DNA of 64,000 nucleotides. Source: Porphyra umbilicalis. Its lineage: Eukaryota; Rhodophyta; Bangiophyceae; Bangiales; Bangiaceae. The position numbers and the translations under genes are program-made. Positions 32,508-41,826 of this stretch are shown piece by piece. The notes beneath the pieces were generated by a model. It ran no database searches. It saw only the letters and a program-made list of their open reading frames with translations, and was not told the DNA's origin. The first letter of the stretch is position 1; the number at the start of each line of letters is the position of its first letter. The DNA lies in contig KV918797.1 of assembly GCA_002049455.2 (NCBI GenBank), positions 310,001 to 374,000 of the forward strand, read 5' to 3'.

Positions 32508-32611
32508 AACAGGTCATCTGGGGGGGGGGGGTGCACTTTGACCACGCCTTGCAACAACGCTGTCGAGGCGATGTTGCAAGGCGTGGTCAAACTGCACCCA
32601 GATGACCTGTT
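32508..32611. repeat. Long hairpin (arms about 40 bp)
   Basis: AACAGGTCATCTGG...GACCACGCCTTGCAACA (32508-32556) pairs with TGTTGCAAGGCGTGGTC...CCAGATGACCTGTT (32572-32611). The only large difference is a G-run in the left arm. The loop is 15 bp. Confidence 0.93.
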
Positions 32612-32884
32612 ATCCCCACCGCGGATACTCCCCCCTCTTGACTCGCTCCGTCGGCTGCTTCGGAAAGACCAGATGAGGTCAAGTCTCCTTGAATGTGGTT
32701 ATTCACAAGAAATCGACTCCTCGATCTGGAAAAGCATGGTGGGCCACAGCTGTATTTGATGGGGGGCTACTGCGGGCGCTTAGGGCGCTGGGGGCGCTGG
32801 TAGGCGCTGTTAAGGCGCTCATAGGGCGCTAATACGCGCAGCGCCCCCAAAACAGGAGCTCACATAACAACCCTTGCCCTCAGT

Positions 32885-33412
32885 CCCACGTCTTACGATG
32901 TGCCAGTGGGTGGCTGTGGCTTTCGCCGGTGATGCCAGGTGCAATTGCACTTGGGACGCTATCGGTCCCCTGAAGCCAGGTGAGACACGATCTGATGGAC
33001 ATCCTGACATCAGTCCACCTCGGCAAACGTTTGCACTCGCAAACGTGCATGCTCCATATCTCAGCAAAGCACCATACTTGAGGCCTGAGGGCTGCGCAAT
33101 CGTATGGAGCGTTGATTTAAGTATTTCTGTCGCCGTCGTGGTCACCACCACTTGGTCGGACGACGACAACGGGGTGCGGTCAGCCTTCTCAACGCTCAGG
33201 AAACAAGGCAACAGCAATACCAACGTAAAAAAGGGGGACTGATTGGGGGGGGAAAGAGGGGAGGTGGGGAGGGATGATGAACAAGGGTCGCATCGCACGG
33301 TTCGGCAAGAAAAACGCACAAGGACTCAGACACAAGGAAGGGGGGAAAGTAGGAGGCAGCAGGTTGTAGTGCACCGAGGACATAGGATACGATAAGTGGC
33401 AGGGGGAGGGAT
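32885..33412. other. Unassigned flank, contains dispersed repeat copy
   Basis: 33047-33086 is the partner of about 27590-27630. A 122-codon plus frame (32874-33242) crosses the hAT border and is not recognised. Confidence 0.35.
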
Positions 33413-33632
33413 GGGGGGGGGAGGTGAGTGGCCCGATGTAGGCACGAGGAGCGACACCCACAAGTCAATGGCAAGGACGTGGGGATGGGGGGGGCTCGCG
33501 CGGTCTAGCCAGACTCGGGCGATGGGGGGGAGGTGAGTGGCCCAGTGTAGGCACGAGGAGCGACACCCACAAGTCATTGGCAAGGACGTGGGGATGGGGG
33601 GGGCTCGCGCGGTCTAGCCAGACTCGGGCGAT
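33413..33632. repeat. 109-bp tandem duplication
   Basis: AGGTGAGTGGCCC recurs at 33422 and 33531. Both units contain CACAAGTCA(A/T)TGGCAAGGAC and CTAGCCAGACTCGGGCGATG and are nearly identical. Confidence 0.95.
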
Positions 33633-34038
33633 GACGGGCTGGGCTCAGGGTGCGCGCGCGCGTTGTGGAAGGGGATCGAGAGAGTGCGCCAGGCAATCAG
33701 TGGCTCCTCATGATTGTCAATTTATGAATCTTTAGAGCTCCGTGATTGGCCAGAAGTTCGATTTCCACATAAACTTTGCGGGCTACATATCCTGTTTTAG
33801 CCAAACGGACAGCCCGCGCACGCTCGACCACGATGTGCCTTAAAGCACACCCAACAACGTCTTCCCCAAGTTCGAATATGCTGACGTGTCAGAAACGTGT
33901 CTCATAAATGTGCCACGTGCCTTAATTTCAGCTCTTGATGATGGGGAGGGTCCCACAGCAGCGTCAGGCACCCCAAAACGCTCAGATAGAACTTGAATAC
34001 AGTTAATCTGAATCGGACAAGTCCTCGGACATTCGGGC

Positions 34039-34080
34039 GTGAGAAATTGGGGGAGGCGCCCCCGTCCCCCATTTTCTCAC
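34039..34080. repeat. Imperfect palindrome upstream of the transposase
   Basis: GTGAGAAATTGGGGGA pairs with TCCCCCATTTTCTCAC. It lies between the left end of Harbinger-1 and the transposase. An inverted CCAAT box (GCCATTGGCTG) lies near 34123. Both could be promoter elements. Confidence 0.55.
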
Positions 34081-34615
34081 CGATTTGGGGGGACCCGCTG
34101 CTCCTCCCCATTTTTTCCTGGCGTGCCATTGGCTGTTGCAGATTCAGTTCCTTTCGGAAAACGAGCTCGCGTGGCATGATCAGATTTGAAATCTTACGGC
34201 CCGATACTGGCGCTTTCCGGGGCCGTCTACGATCTCGGCGATCACTATCGAGACCCAGAAAAGCCTGAACGAGTCTGATCGTTTCAGGACCCCCCATTCG
34301 ACGCACGTTGGGGGTGCGGTGGGTCGCTCCGCTGCCGCTCTCGGTGGCGCGCACAGCGTGAATCAGGGCACGGCGGCGGTATCCCCAGGCACTGGTTTCC
34401 GCAGCCTCGCGAGATCGATTCTGTCCGTGCTCGCGGCGGGGGGTTGGGGACATTGGAGGCTGGGAGATGGGATAAACTTGTGGGCCTGTCGGAGGGGGCA
34501 GTGGCACGAGGTCCTTTTGGCGCCCCGCGGCGTGATTGTGTGACGGCGACAGGCGCGTCGCGACGCCCGTGTCCACGGACGACGTCACCGTCGACGACAC
34601 CGTCTTCTTCCCACG

Positions 34616-36646
34616 ATGGACGATCCACTCGACGTTTCTGCGGATGCGATGCTGGCGGACCCCATGGACGGCGAAGTTGCCACCGCGGTGGCGGCCCACA
34701 TGCAGGCGCTGTGGCGCTATCGTCGTCGCATCCGCCGGTCGCGGCTCGGCCGGCGGCGGTATATTGGGTCTGTGCCTGGTCGCCGGCCGAACAAGAACCG
34801 TGATTTTCGATCAGGTTTGCGAGCTATTTTGAGGGACTATTTTGGATTGGACGGCTCCCCTCCCGTATACGACGAGGCGAACTTTGAGAGACGGTTCCGT
34901 GTGCCCAGGTCAGTGTTTTTGCGTATCTACCACGCCGTGAAGGGTCGCCCCTTCTTTGCGCAACGTATTAACGCGACGGGCAGACCGCAGGCACACCCCT
35001 TGCAAAAGGCGGTGGCTGCTTTCCGAGTGATTGCGTACGGAGAGGCGCCCGATCGAACTGATGAATACGTTCGTTTGTCCGCATCGACCATAGCTATGTC
35101 TGTTCGAGAGCTTCTACGCTTCATTGTGGATGAGTTGGGTCCGGCTTATTTGCGTCCCCCCACTCCGGCCGAGCTGGAGCGTATCCTGGAGCGCAATGCG
35201 CAACGGGGTTTGCCTGGGTGTATGGGATCGCTGGACTGCAGCCATTGGGAGTGGGGGAACTGCCTCAAGGCGTTTGCCGGCATGTATCAGAATCGGCACG
35301 GCAAACGCTCTGTGGTAATGGAAACTGTTTGCGATGAGGACCTATGGATATGGCATTTGTTTGTTGGTTGCCCTGGTTCTCAGAATGACCTCAATGTTAT
35401 GCATGCTTCCCCTCTGTATTTGTCTGTGACGGGAGGCGAGTGGCCGCCTCATACGTTTTCATACACAGCTAACGGCACCACCCGCACGCTCTTGTATTAT
35501 CTGGTTGATGGAATTTACCCTCCCTTTGCATTTTTCGTGTCTCCGTTCCCCGAACCCACCACAGAAGTTGAGACGACATTCAACCGGCTCCAAGAAGCTT
35601 TGAGGAAAGATGTGGAACGGCTGTATGCCGTTCTAACTGCACGCTTCCACATCGCTTTACACCCCGCACGGCATGTCACCGTCGAGTCAATGGTCACCGT
35701 CGCGAAGGCGGTGGCCATCTTACACAATATGGTGACGGAGAAGCGACGCGATGGGTACGTGTCACGCTCTCGAATGGCCGCCGCTGCCCAGGCGGCGGCC
35801 GGCGGTAGCGGCGGCGGAGGCGCAGTCGGTGGCGGAGCCGAGGGCGTGGGGAACGGGGCTGCTGAGATCCCGGCCGCGGCCGGTAGTGCGGCCGGCGCTG
35901 CGGCCGGCGACGGGGTTGGTGGGGGTGGTGGTGGTGGGACGGGTATGATGGCTGATGGTGGTGCTCCCGCCGCCGGTGTTGGCGCAGCCGGCGGCGGGGC
36001 TGGTGGGGGTGGCGGTGGTGAGACAGGTTTGGGTCCTGATGGTGGTGCTCCCGCCGCCGGTGATGGCGCAGCCGGCGGCGGGGCTGGTGGGGGTGGCGGT
36101 GGTGGGACGGGTATGATGGCTGATTGTGGTGCTCCCGCCGCCGGTGTTGGCGCAGCCGGCGGCGGGGCTGGTGGGGGTGGCGGTGGTGGGACGGATATGA
36201 TGGCTTATGGTGGTGCTCCCGCCGCCGGTGATGGCGCAGCCGGCGGCGGGGCTGGTGGGGGTGGGGGCGGTGGGAGGGGTATGATAGCTGATGGTGGCAG
36301 CCAAGCCGCCGGTGTTGGCGCTGCCGGCGGCGGGGCCGCTGGTGGTGGGGGCGGTGGGACGGATCCGACGGGAGGCGGAGGCAGCCACGCCGCCGGCGGC
36401 GGTGCGGCTGGAGGCAGTCCACAGAGCAATGCGAACAGTCCTGCGAGCAGCGACGGCCCGCCAGCGGGTGTGGCCGCCCCTGTCATCGCAACGGCCGGCG
36501 CGCTTCCTGGCGGAAGTTTTGGCCACGCGCTGAACGCTTGGGCGGAGGCACGGGACGAGGAGGAGCACGAACGCCTGAGGCATGACCTTGCTGAACACGT
36601 GTGGGTGGAGAGAAGCACGCTTCTTGCGCCCTACGTGGGGGTATAA
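34616..36646 (+). CDS. PIF/Harbinger transposase (DDE nuclease)
   Basis: The 676-residue frame is uninterrupted and starts at MDDPLDVSADAM. It belongs to the 'plant transposon protein' PIF group. Helical N-terminal region ~40-190 (FERRFRVPRSVFLRIY) precedes the DDE core. D207 lies in GSLDCSHWEWGNC, D258 in CPGSQNDLNV and E334 in EALRKDVERLYAVL. This enzyme cuts the transposon ends and needs a Myb-like partner for DNA binding; ORF2 on the opposite strand is the candidate. The core ends near residue 380. A Gly/Ala tail of about 220 residues, including 28-residue repeats, replaces the usual short end. The last ~60 residues (GHALNAWAEARDEEEHERLR) are again ordered. A triad and full-length frame suggest it could still be active. 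Confidence 0.93.
   Translation: MDDPLDVSADAMLADPMDGEVATAVAAHMQALWRYRRRIRRSRLGRRRYIGSVPGRRPNKNRDFRSGLRAILRDYFGLDGSPPVYDEANFERRFRVPRSVFLRIYHAVKGRPFFAQRINATGRPQAHPLQKAVAAFRVIAYGEAPDRTDEYVRLSASTIAMSVRELLRFIVDELGPAYLRPPTPAELERILERNAQRGLPGCMGSLDCSHWEWGNCLKAFAGMYQNRHGKRSVVMETVCDEDLWIWHLFVGCPGSQNDLNVMHASPLYLSVTGGEWPPHTFSYTANGTTRTLLYYLVDGIYPPFAFFVSPFPEPTTEVETTFNRLQEALRKDVERLYAVLTARFHIALHPARHVTVESMVTVAKAVAILHNMVTEKRRDGYVSRSRMAAAAQAAAGGSGGGGAVGGGAEGVGNGAAEIPAAAGSAAGAAAGDGVGGGGGGGTGMMADGGAPAAGVGAAGGGAGGGGGGETGLGPDGGAPAAGDGAAGGGAGGGGGGGTGMMADCGAPAAGVGAAGGGAGGGGGGGTDMMAYGGAPAAGDGAAGGGAGGGGGGGRGMIADGGSQAAGVGAAGGGAAGGGGGGTDPTGGGGSHAAGGGAAGGSPQSNANSPASSDGPPAGVAAPVIATAGALPGGSFGHALNAWAEARDEEEHERLRHDLAEHVWVERSTLLAPYVGV
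35927..36346 (+). repeat. 84-bp in-frame minisatellite in the transposase, five copies
   Basis: GCTCCCGCCGCCGGTG recurs at 35963, 36047, 36131 and 36215, exactly 84 bp (28 codons) apart, and a diverged fifth copy follows. It encodes G-A-P-A-A-G-x-G-A-A-GGGAGGGGGG plus a variable 8-residue end (such as TGMMADGG). Confidence 0.92.
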
Positions 36647-36650
36647 AACG

Positions 36651-36688
36651 TTTTTTTTTTTTCCCTGCTGCGCAGGGTTTTTTTTTCC
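36651..36688 (+). terminator. Twin T-tract hairpin downstream of the transposase
   Basis: Twelve T (36651-36662), then CCCTGC-TGC-GCAGGG (6-bp stem), then nine T and CC. It begins five bases after the transposase stop and lies between convergent genes. The same layout follows genes A (55789-55820) and B (62291-62326). A role in 3'-end formation or in separating convergent transcription is inferred from position. Confidence 0.6.
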
Positions 36689-36732
36689 TTCGATAACGTC
36701 GTCAGGAGAGGATCTTTTGGGGGGGCGGCGGA

Positions 36733-37400
36733 CAGGGTCGACGTCTGCATGTGACTGCCCCGCCGCTGTAGTTGGCGAGACAGGCGGCGCACGTGTGCGG
36801 CGGGCATGGAAAGGGGCGGATTGCCGCCGGCGTCGGTATTGTCGGCGGCGGCTCTGCGTGTTGGGGGGGGGTGGGCATGGGGGGCGTACACTTGTGACTG
36901 GTCCGCCGCCGGCGTTTGCAAGACCGGCGGCGGGCGTGTCAGGCGGGGAGGGGTGCTGGTGTGTCGCCGCCGGCGTCGGTATTGCCGGCGGCGGCTCTGC
37001 GTGTTGGGGGGGGGCGGGCACGGGGGGCGTCCACGTGTGAGTTCTCCGCCGCCGGCGTTGGCAAGACCGGCGGCGGGCGTGTCAGGCGGGGAGGGGTGCT
37101 GGTGTGTCGCCGCTGGTGTCTGTATTGCCGGCGGCGGCTCTGCGTGTTGGGGGGAGGGCGGGCACGGGGGGCGTCCATGTGTGAGTTCTCCGCCGCCGGC
37201 GTTGGCAAGACCGGCGGCGGGCGTGTCGGGCGGGGAGGGGTGCTGGTGTGTCGCCGCTGGTGTCGGTATGGCCGGCGGCGGCTCTGCGTTTACGGGGGGG
37301 GGGGCGGGGAAGGGAGACGTCTACGTGGGACTGCTCCGCCGCCGGCGTTTACAAGACCGGCGGCGGGTGTTTGGAGCGCGGAAGGGACCGGGAATGTTGC
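36733..37400. repeat. ~144-bp minisatellite between convergent Harbinger-1 genes, about five copies
   Basis: The AGAC(C/A)GGCGGCG segment recurs at 36777, 36921, 37064, 37208 and 37354 (spacings 144, 143, 144, 146). Because the spacing drifts by one or two bases it is probably non-coding. Confidence 0.88.
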
Positions 37401-37530
37401 CGCCGGCGTCCGTGCGCCGACATGTGTGGGGGGTGTAGCGCCCGTCGCCGGTGTTTGTGCGAGGTAACGGGGAAAAAGAACCTTTGGCACGCTAAAGAAC
37501 AAAGTACATACACATCAAACACTACAGGGA

Positions 37531-38949
37531 CTAGGAATGGTCATCGTCCCCACTGGCCTCTTGAACAGCACAGTCGGCGTCGTCCGCCGCCTTGTCGTGG
37601 TGCATGGGCACCAAGTACACCTCATCGTCGTCATCCAAAGTAGTCGACGCGGCAGCAAGTGCCGCCGCCGCCTTCGCCTGCTTCGTCACCTGGGACCGAG
37701 CGCCACGGCTCGGCCTGCCTCGGCCGGTCGACTTGGGAACAGGACCTGTCGTCGCAGGCGCCGCCGGCGTGTTGTGCCCAGACGCCGGCGGCGATTGCAC
37801 CTCGGACTCGACTGCCGCCGGCTTGTTGCCGGGCGGCGGCGGCGGATGCACCTCTGACACGTCCGCCGGTGCGGTCGACGACCTCGCGTGCTCCTCGGAC
37901 CCGACTGCTGCCGGATTGTTGCCGACCGGTGGCGGCGGATGCACCTCGGACACGGCCGCCGGTGCGGTCGACGATCCCGCGTCCGTCGCCAAGGCGGCGG
38001 CCGTCCCCGCCGTGCCCGACGACAGCGCCGGCGGGGACGAGGACAAGTCCATGCCAGCCGCCGCCATCAGCTTGCGCGCGTGCATTTCGCGGAAGGCAAT
38101 CGCCTCGGGGGTGTCGCGCATCTCCGCGGTGTTGAAAAACGCCACAGATGTCCGCTCCGTCGTTGCCCGCGCCAGCGCCAGCAGAGCGTCCGAGCTGTCC
38201 TTGAGTGTCCGCGACGCGCGGATGTCCTCACTAATCTCCCGCTTGGCCGCCTTGGAACCGCGCGGACGTGACTGGAAGGCACCCGCCGCCGGCGGCCCGT
38301 TCTCCTCCTCGTCCGAGTCGCTTGGGAAGGCACGGCCGCCGGCAGACACGCTTGAGGAGCCGGCGCCGCCAGCGCCGCCGTCTGCGGCGGCGGCCCCGGC
38401 GGCGCCGCTAAACTTGTCGACGTGGCGTAACACCCGCCAACACGACACCCACGGGCAGGTCGTCTGCTTCGCCTTCCGCTTCGTTGTCTTGCCCTTCGCC
38501 TTGTCAGATGCCCGGTCCTTCCGCATCGCCTCGTAAATGTTGAGCCCGCAGAAGCGCGCCACAGCGGCGCTGATGAAATCCTCGTCGCTCGGGTTGCCTG
38601 TCAGCGACAGCCGCCTAACGGCCAAGTAGTGCGAGCCAAACTCGCTCACCCCTCTCCGGATCTTGTCCCACTGCTTCTGCACCCCCCCGACACCGCGCTC
38701 GGTGCGCCGTCGAGCGCCAGGGCGACCGGCCAATAGGCACTTCCACTCCCCGACCACCTCCGCTCAAAAGGTTGTCCCAGTCTGGTCCGACCCCTTCACA
38801 GCGTCTAATGATGTAGACAGATAGGCCCGGCTGAGGGCCACCCGCTCCTCGTCCGTCCAGCCAAGCCCAGTCCCCATGGCAGCCGGCGCGTAGGTGGCGG
38901 CAAGCAGGTCGGCGCCCCCGCCGCCACCCACAGGTGGGGAAAGGGGCAT
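37531..38949 (-). pseudogene. SANT/Myb-like domain part of Harbinger-1 ORF2
   Basis: From the ATG at 38949 the frame gives GLGWTDEERVALSRAYLS...GTTF, then a TGA (38764-38766), then AEVVGEWKCLLAG...QKQWDKIRRGVSEFGSHY...CPWVSCWRVLRHVDKF. This is the SANT/trihelix domain of PIF/Harbinger accessory proteins, which bind terminal repeats and bring the transposase to the nucleus and DNA. The TGA sits where the family has the Trp of 'FW', so TGG to TGA is the simplest explanation. C-terminal to the domain are an acidic/Ser stretch, a helical segment (RTLKDSSDALLALARATTERT) and PxxxGNNPAAVGSE-type repeats. The frame is otherwise open to the stop at 37531. Confidence 0.82.
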
Positions 38950-38972
38950 GAGCCGCCCGCCCCGGCGACCGC

Positions 38973-40451
38973 CTAGACGGACGTGCCACCGCCGCCGGCA
39001 GGTGATGCGCCGCCACCGGCTGGCGGTGGTCGCGCAGCAGCCGGCGGCACCTGCACGTTCGTGCGAAGCGAGTCGCCGCCGGTACCGGCGGCCGGTGATG
39101 AGCGGCCGCCGGCGGGCGGGGACGGAGCAGCAGCCGGCGGCACTTGTCCGTCGGTACGGCGCGCGTCCCCGCCGGTACCGGCAGCCGTTGATGCGCCGCC
39201 GCCGGCAAGCGTTGCTTGGGAAGCAGCCGGCGGCACTTGTGCGTTCGCGCGGGGCGCGTCGCCGCCCGTGCCGGCGGCCGGTGATGCGCCGCCGCCGGTA
39301 CCGGCGGTCGGTGACGCGCCGCCGCCGGCAAGCGGTAGTTGGGCAACAGCCGGCGGCACTTGTCCGTTCACGCGGGGCGCGTCGCCCCCCGTGCCGGCGG
39401 TCGGTGATGCGCCGCCGCCGGCGCGAGGCGCTCCGCCGCCGCCGGCAAATGGGAATGGAGCACGAGCCGGCGGCACTTGTCCGTCGGTGCGGGGCACGTC
39501 GCCGCCGGTATAGGCGGCCGGTGATGCGCCGCCGCCGGCTAGCGGCGATTGGGCAGCAGCCGGCGGCACTTGTCCGTTCGCGCGGGCCGCGTCGCCGCCC
39601 GTGCCGCCGGCCGGTGATGCGCTGCCACCGGTACCGGCGGTCGGTGACGCGCCGCCGCCGGCAAGCGGTAGTTGGGCAACAGCCGGCGGCACTTGTCCGT
39701 TCACGCGAAGCGCGTCGCCGCCCGTGCCGCCGGCCGGTGATGCGCTGCCACCGGTACCGGCGGCCGGTGACGCGCCGCCGCCGGCAAGCGGTGGTTGGGC
39801 AACAGCCGGCGGCAATTCTCCGTTTACACGGGGCGCGTCGCCCCCCGTACAGGCGGCCGGTGATGCGCCGCCGCCGGATCGAGGCGATATGCCGCCGCCG
39901 GCGAGCGGGGACGGAGCAACAGCCGGCGGCACTTGTCCGTCGGTGCGGGGCGCGTCGCCGCCGGTACCGGCGGCCGGTAACGCGCCGCCGCCGGCCAGCG
40001 GTGGTTGGGCAACAGCCGGCGGCACTTGTCCGTCCACGCGGGGCGCGTCGCGCCCCGTACCGGCGGCCGGTGACGCGCTGCCGCCGGCTCGAGGCGATCC
40101 GCCGCCGCCGGCGAGCGGGGACGAGGCAACAGCCGGCGGCACTTGTCCGTCTGTGCGGCTCGCGTCGTCGCCGGTACCGGCGGCCGGTGACGCGCCGCTG
40201 CCGGCGAGAAGCGATCCGCCGCCGCCGGCGAGCGGGAATGGAGCAGCTGCCGGCGGCACTTGTCCGTCGGTGCGGCGCGCGTCGCCGCCGGTACCGGCGG
40301 CCGGTGACGCGCCGCCGCCGGCTAGCGGCGATTGGGCAGCAGCCGGCGGCGCTGGACCGTCGCCGAAGGGCCCCCGACGCGCACCGTAGCCGCCGGCGTC
40401 CGGAAGTCTGCCACCGACCGGCGGCTGCCAATTGACGTGGATTGGCTCAAA
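38973..40451 (-). pseudogene. Gly/Pro-rich repeat part of Harbinger-1 ORF2 (after the nested element)
   Basis: On the minus strand the frame continues from the segment at 45011-43956 across Harbinger-2 (FEPIHVNWQPPVGGR...). It then gives about fifteen 31-residue repeats of the type GGGASPAAGTGGDAPRTDGQ + VPPAVAPSPLA. It ends at a TAG (38973-38975), 24 bp before the ATG of the SANT segment, which is in another frame. One frameshift in the repeats would explain this, so repeats and SANT domain were probably one protein. An alternative is two genes. Confidence 0.65.
39000..40400. repeat. 93-bp minisatellite (31 codons), about 15 copies
   Basis: GCCGGCGGCACTTGTCCGT(T/C) recurs throughout the segment. 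Most spacings are 93 bp, with some longer units that insert extra GGxASPxxGTG blocks. Variation keeps the minus-strand reading frame, which supports coding use. Confidence 0.85.
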
Positions 40452-40686
40452 AGGGAGTTTAAACAACCAGGTCGGGGCAACCGTTTGTGGCTATTTTGTG
40501 GGAAGAGCTTACGGTAAATTATTTGCAACGTCGAGTGGGACGGGGGGTTTAAACAGCTGATTTGGGGTTGTGGCAGTCGCCTTGCCGGGTGCACGTGTCC
40601 CCGTCGCCTCGACCGCTTCACTGTCGGACTGTGTGCATCCGTCTCCACGAGCGGATGTGGCCATCTGCGCGGGGGTGGGCACCACG

Positions 40687-41826
40687 ATGGTCTCCATCAA
40701 GGACTTTTCTCTTCGGGAGCTGCAGCGTACGCGGCGTCGGCTGCGCCGCGAGGTACTAGTGCGCCACATCGCGGGGGAGGGCGTGGTTGCACTTGGGCCT
40801 GTGCTGCTCCGCCTGTTGCGCGTGCGCCGAGACGTGCGCTGTCCGATGGAGCGCGTGCGGGGCGTGAGCGCGACATCGTTCAACCTCGGCACTTTTTCGA
40901 CGGAGCAGGCTCTGTCTCTTTTTCGGGTCAAGCCTGCCGACGTCGGGCGCGTCGCTGGGCTTCTCCACCTGGAGGATGAGGTGTACCCCGGCAGGCACCG
41001 CGTGTCTGGCATCGAGAGGCAGTGCATCATGCTTCGGCGCCTCTCGTCACCCGCGCGTTGGGTGGATCTGGAGGGGCTCTTTGGGCGCCGCAGCTCGGCG
41101 CTGTGCGCCATATTTTTAGAAACCCTCGAGGTCCTTCTCACGCGCTGGGAGGGTGCCTTTTGCTCTTGGCGAGGAGATTTGATCGGGGAGCGGGCTGGTA
41201 CATACGCAAAGTGCGTTTTGGAAAAAGGGGGTGCCATTGACAACTGTGTCGGTTTCATTGATGGCACAGGCATCTTTGTCGCGCGGCCCGGGGAGGGGCT
41301 GCAGCGCAGTGTCTACAGCGGGCACAAGAGGACGCATATGCTCTAGTTTCAGTCGATTGTGACCCCCGACGGGCTTCTGTTTCATCTGGCGGGACCTGTC
41401 GAGGGACGGCGGCACGACATCACGCTGTACCGGGACGCTGGGACGGACGAGATGCTTGACGCAGGACTGCTGGTGCAAGGGGTGTGCTACTGCCTCTTTG
41501 GTGACAAGGCCTATCTGGCGCGGCCCTGGTTGCAGGTGGCCTTCCCGTCAGGGCCCGGGGTGGAGCTGGATGAGGAGAAAGAGGCCTACAACGTGGATAT
41601 GGCGGGTGTGCGGGTGGCTGTCGAGTGGGGGTACAAGGAGGTGAAGCAGGTGTTCACCAGCCTCGACTTCAAGCGGAAGCTGAAAATACAGGAGGGGCCT
41701 GTGGCGCTGGTGTACCGGGCGGCGGTCTTCTTCTGGAATATCCGCTGCTGTCTGTATGGCGGGCAGACGGCCTCGTTTTTCAAGTGCGCACCTCCTAGCG
41801 TGGATCGGTACCTCTCACTGCCGTAG
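40687..41826 (+). pseudogene. Harbinger-2 transposase (DDE_Tnp_4), one in-frame stop
   Basis: The ATG at 40687 gives 379 codons in one frame, broken only by TAG at 41344-41346. Catalytic residues are D192 in FIDGTGIFV, D273 in CLFGDKAYL and E313 in VAVEWGYKEVKQVF, all typical of the PIF/Harbinger DDE nuclease. The N-terminal 120 residues are helical and contain the HTH-like segment seen in this family. Length is normal (350-400). Since only one codon is changed, the copy was inactivated recently or may be read through. It is paired with the Myb-like gene at 42428-43573. Confidence 0.88.

Larger units (their letters stand above)
31046..32876. mobile_element. Non-autonomous hAT-type element carrying two nested MITEs (1.83 kb)
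   Basis: The ends are CGGGTTGTTATGTGAGC on the left and CAAGGGTTGTTATGTGAGC (reverse complement of the right end). An 8-bp duplication, CCCTCAGT, lies at 31038-31045 and 32877-32884. Both subterminal regions are arrays of GGGCGCT units. Two 628-bp TA-flanked MITEs (31124-31751, 31821-32448) and a hairpin (32508-32611) lie inside, leaving about 0.5 kb of original element. No transposase. Confidence 0.82.

Noticed and set aside
36733-37400. CRISPR array
   Set aside because: Unit ~144 bp without short direct repeats separated by unique spacers; eukaryotic minisatellite.
38764-40431. Arg-rich 555-codon minus-strand frame
   Set aside because: It is a shifted reading of the 93-bp repeat. Only its last 60 codons (from ATG 38949) are used, as the start of the SANT segment.
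38894-40435. 513-codon plus-strand frame over the repeat
   Set aside because: Shadow of the minus-strand repeat; Arg/Pro translation without domain.
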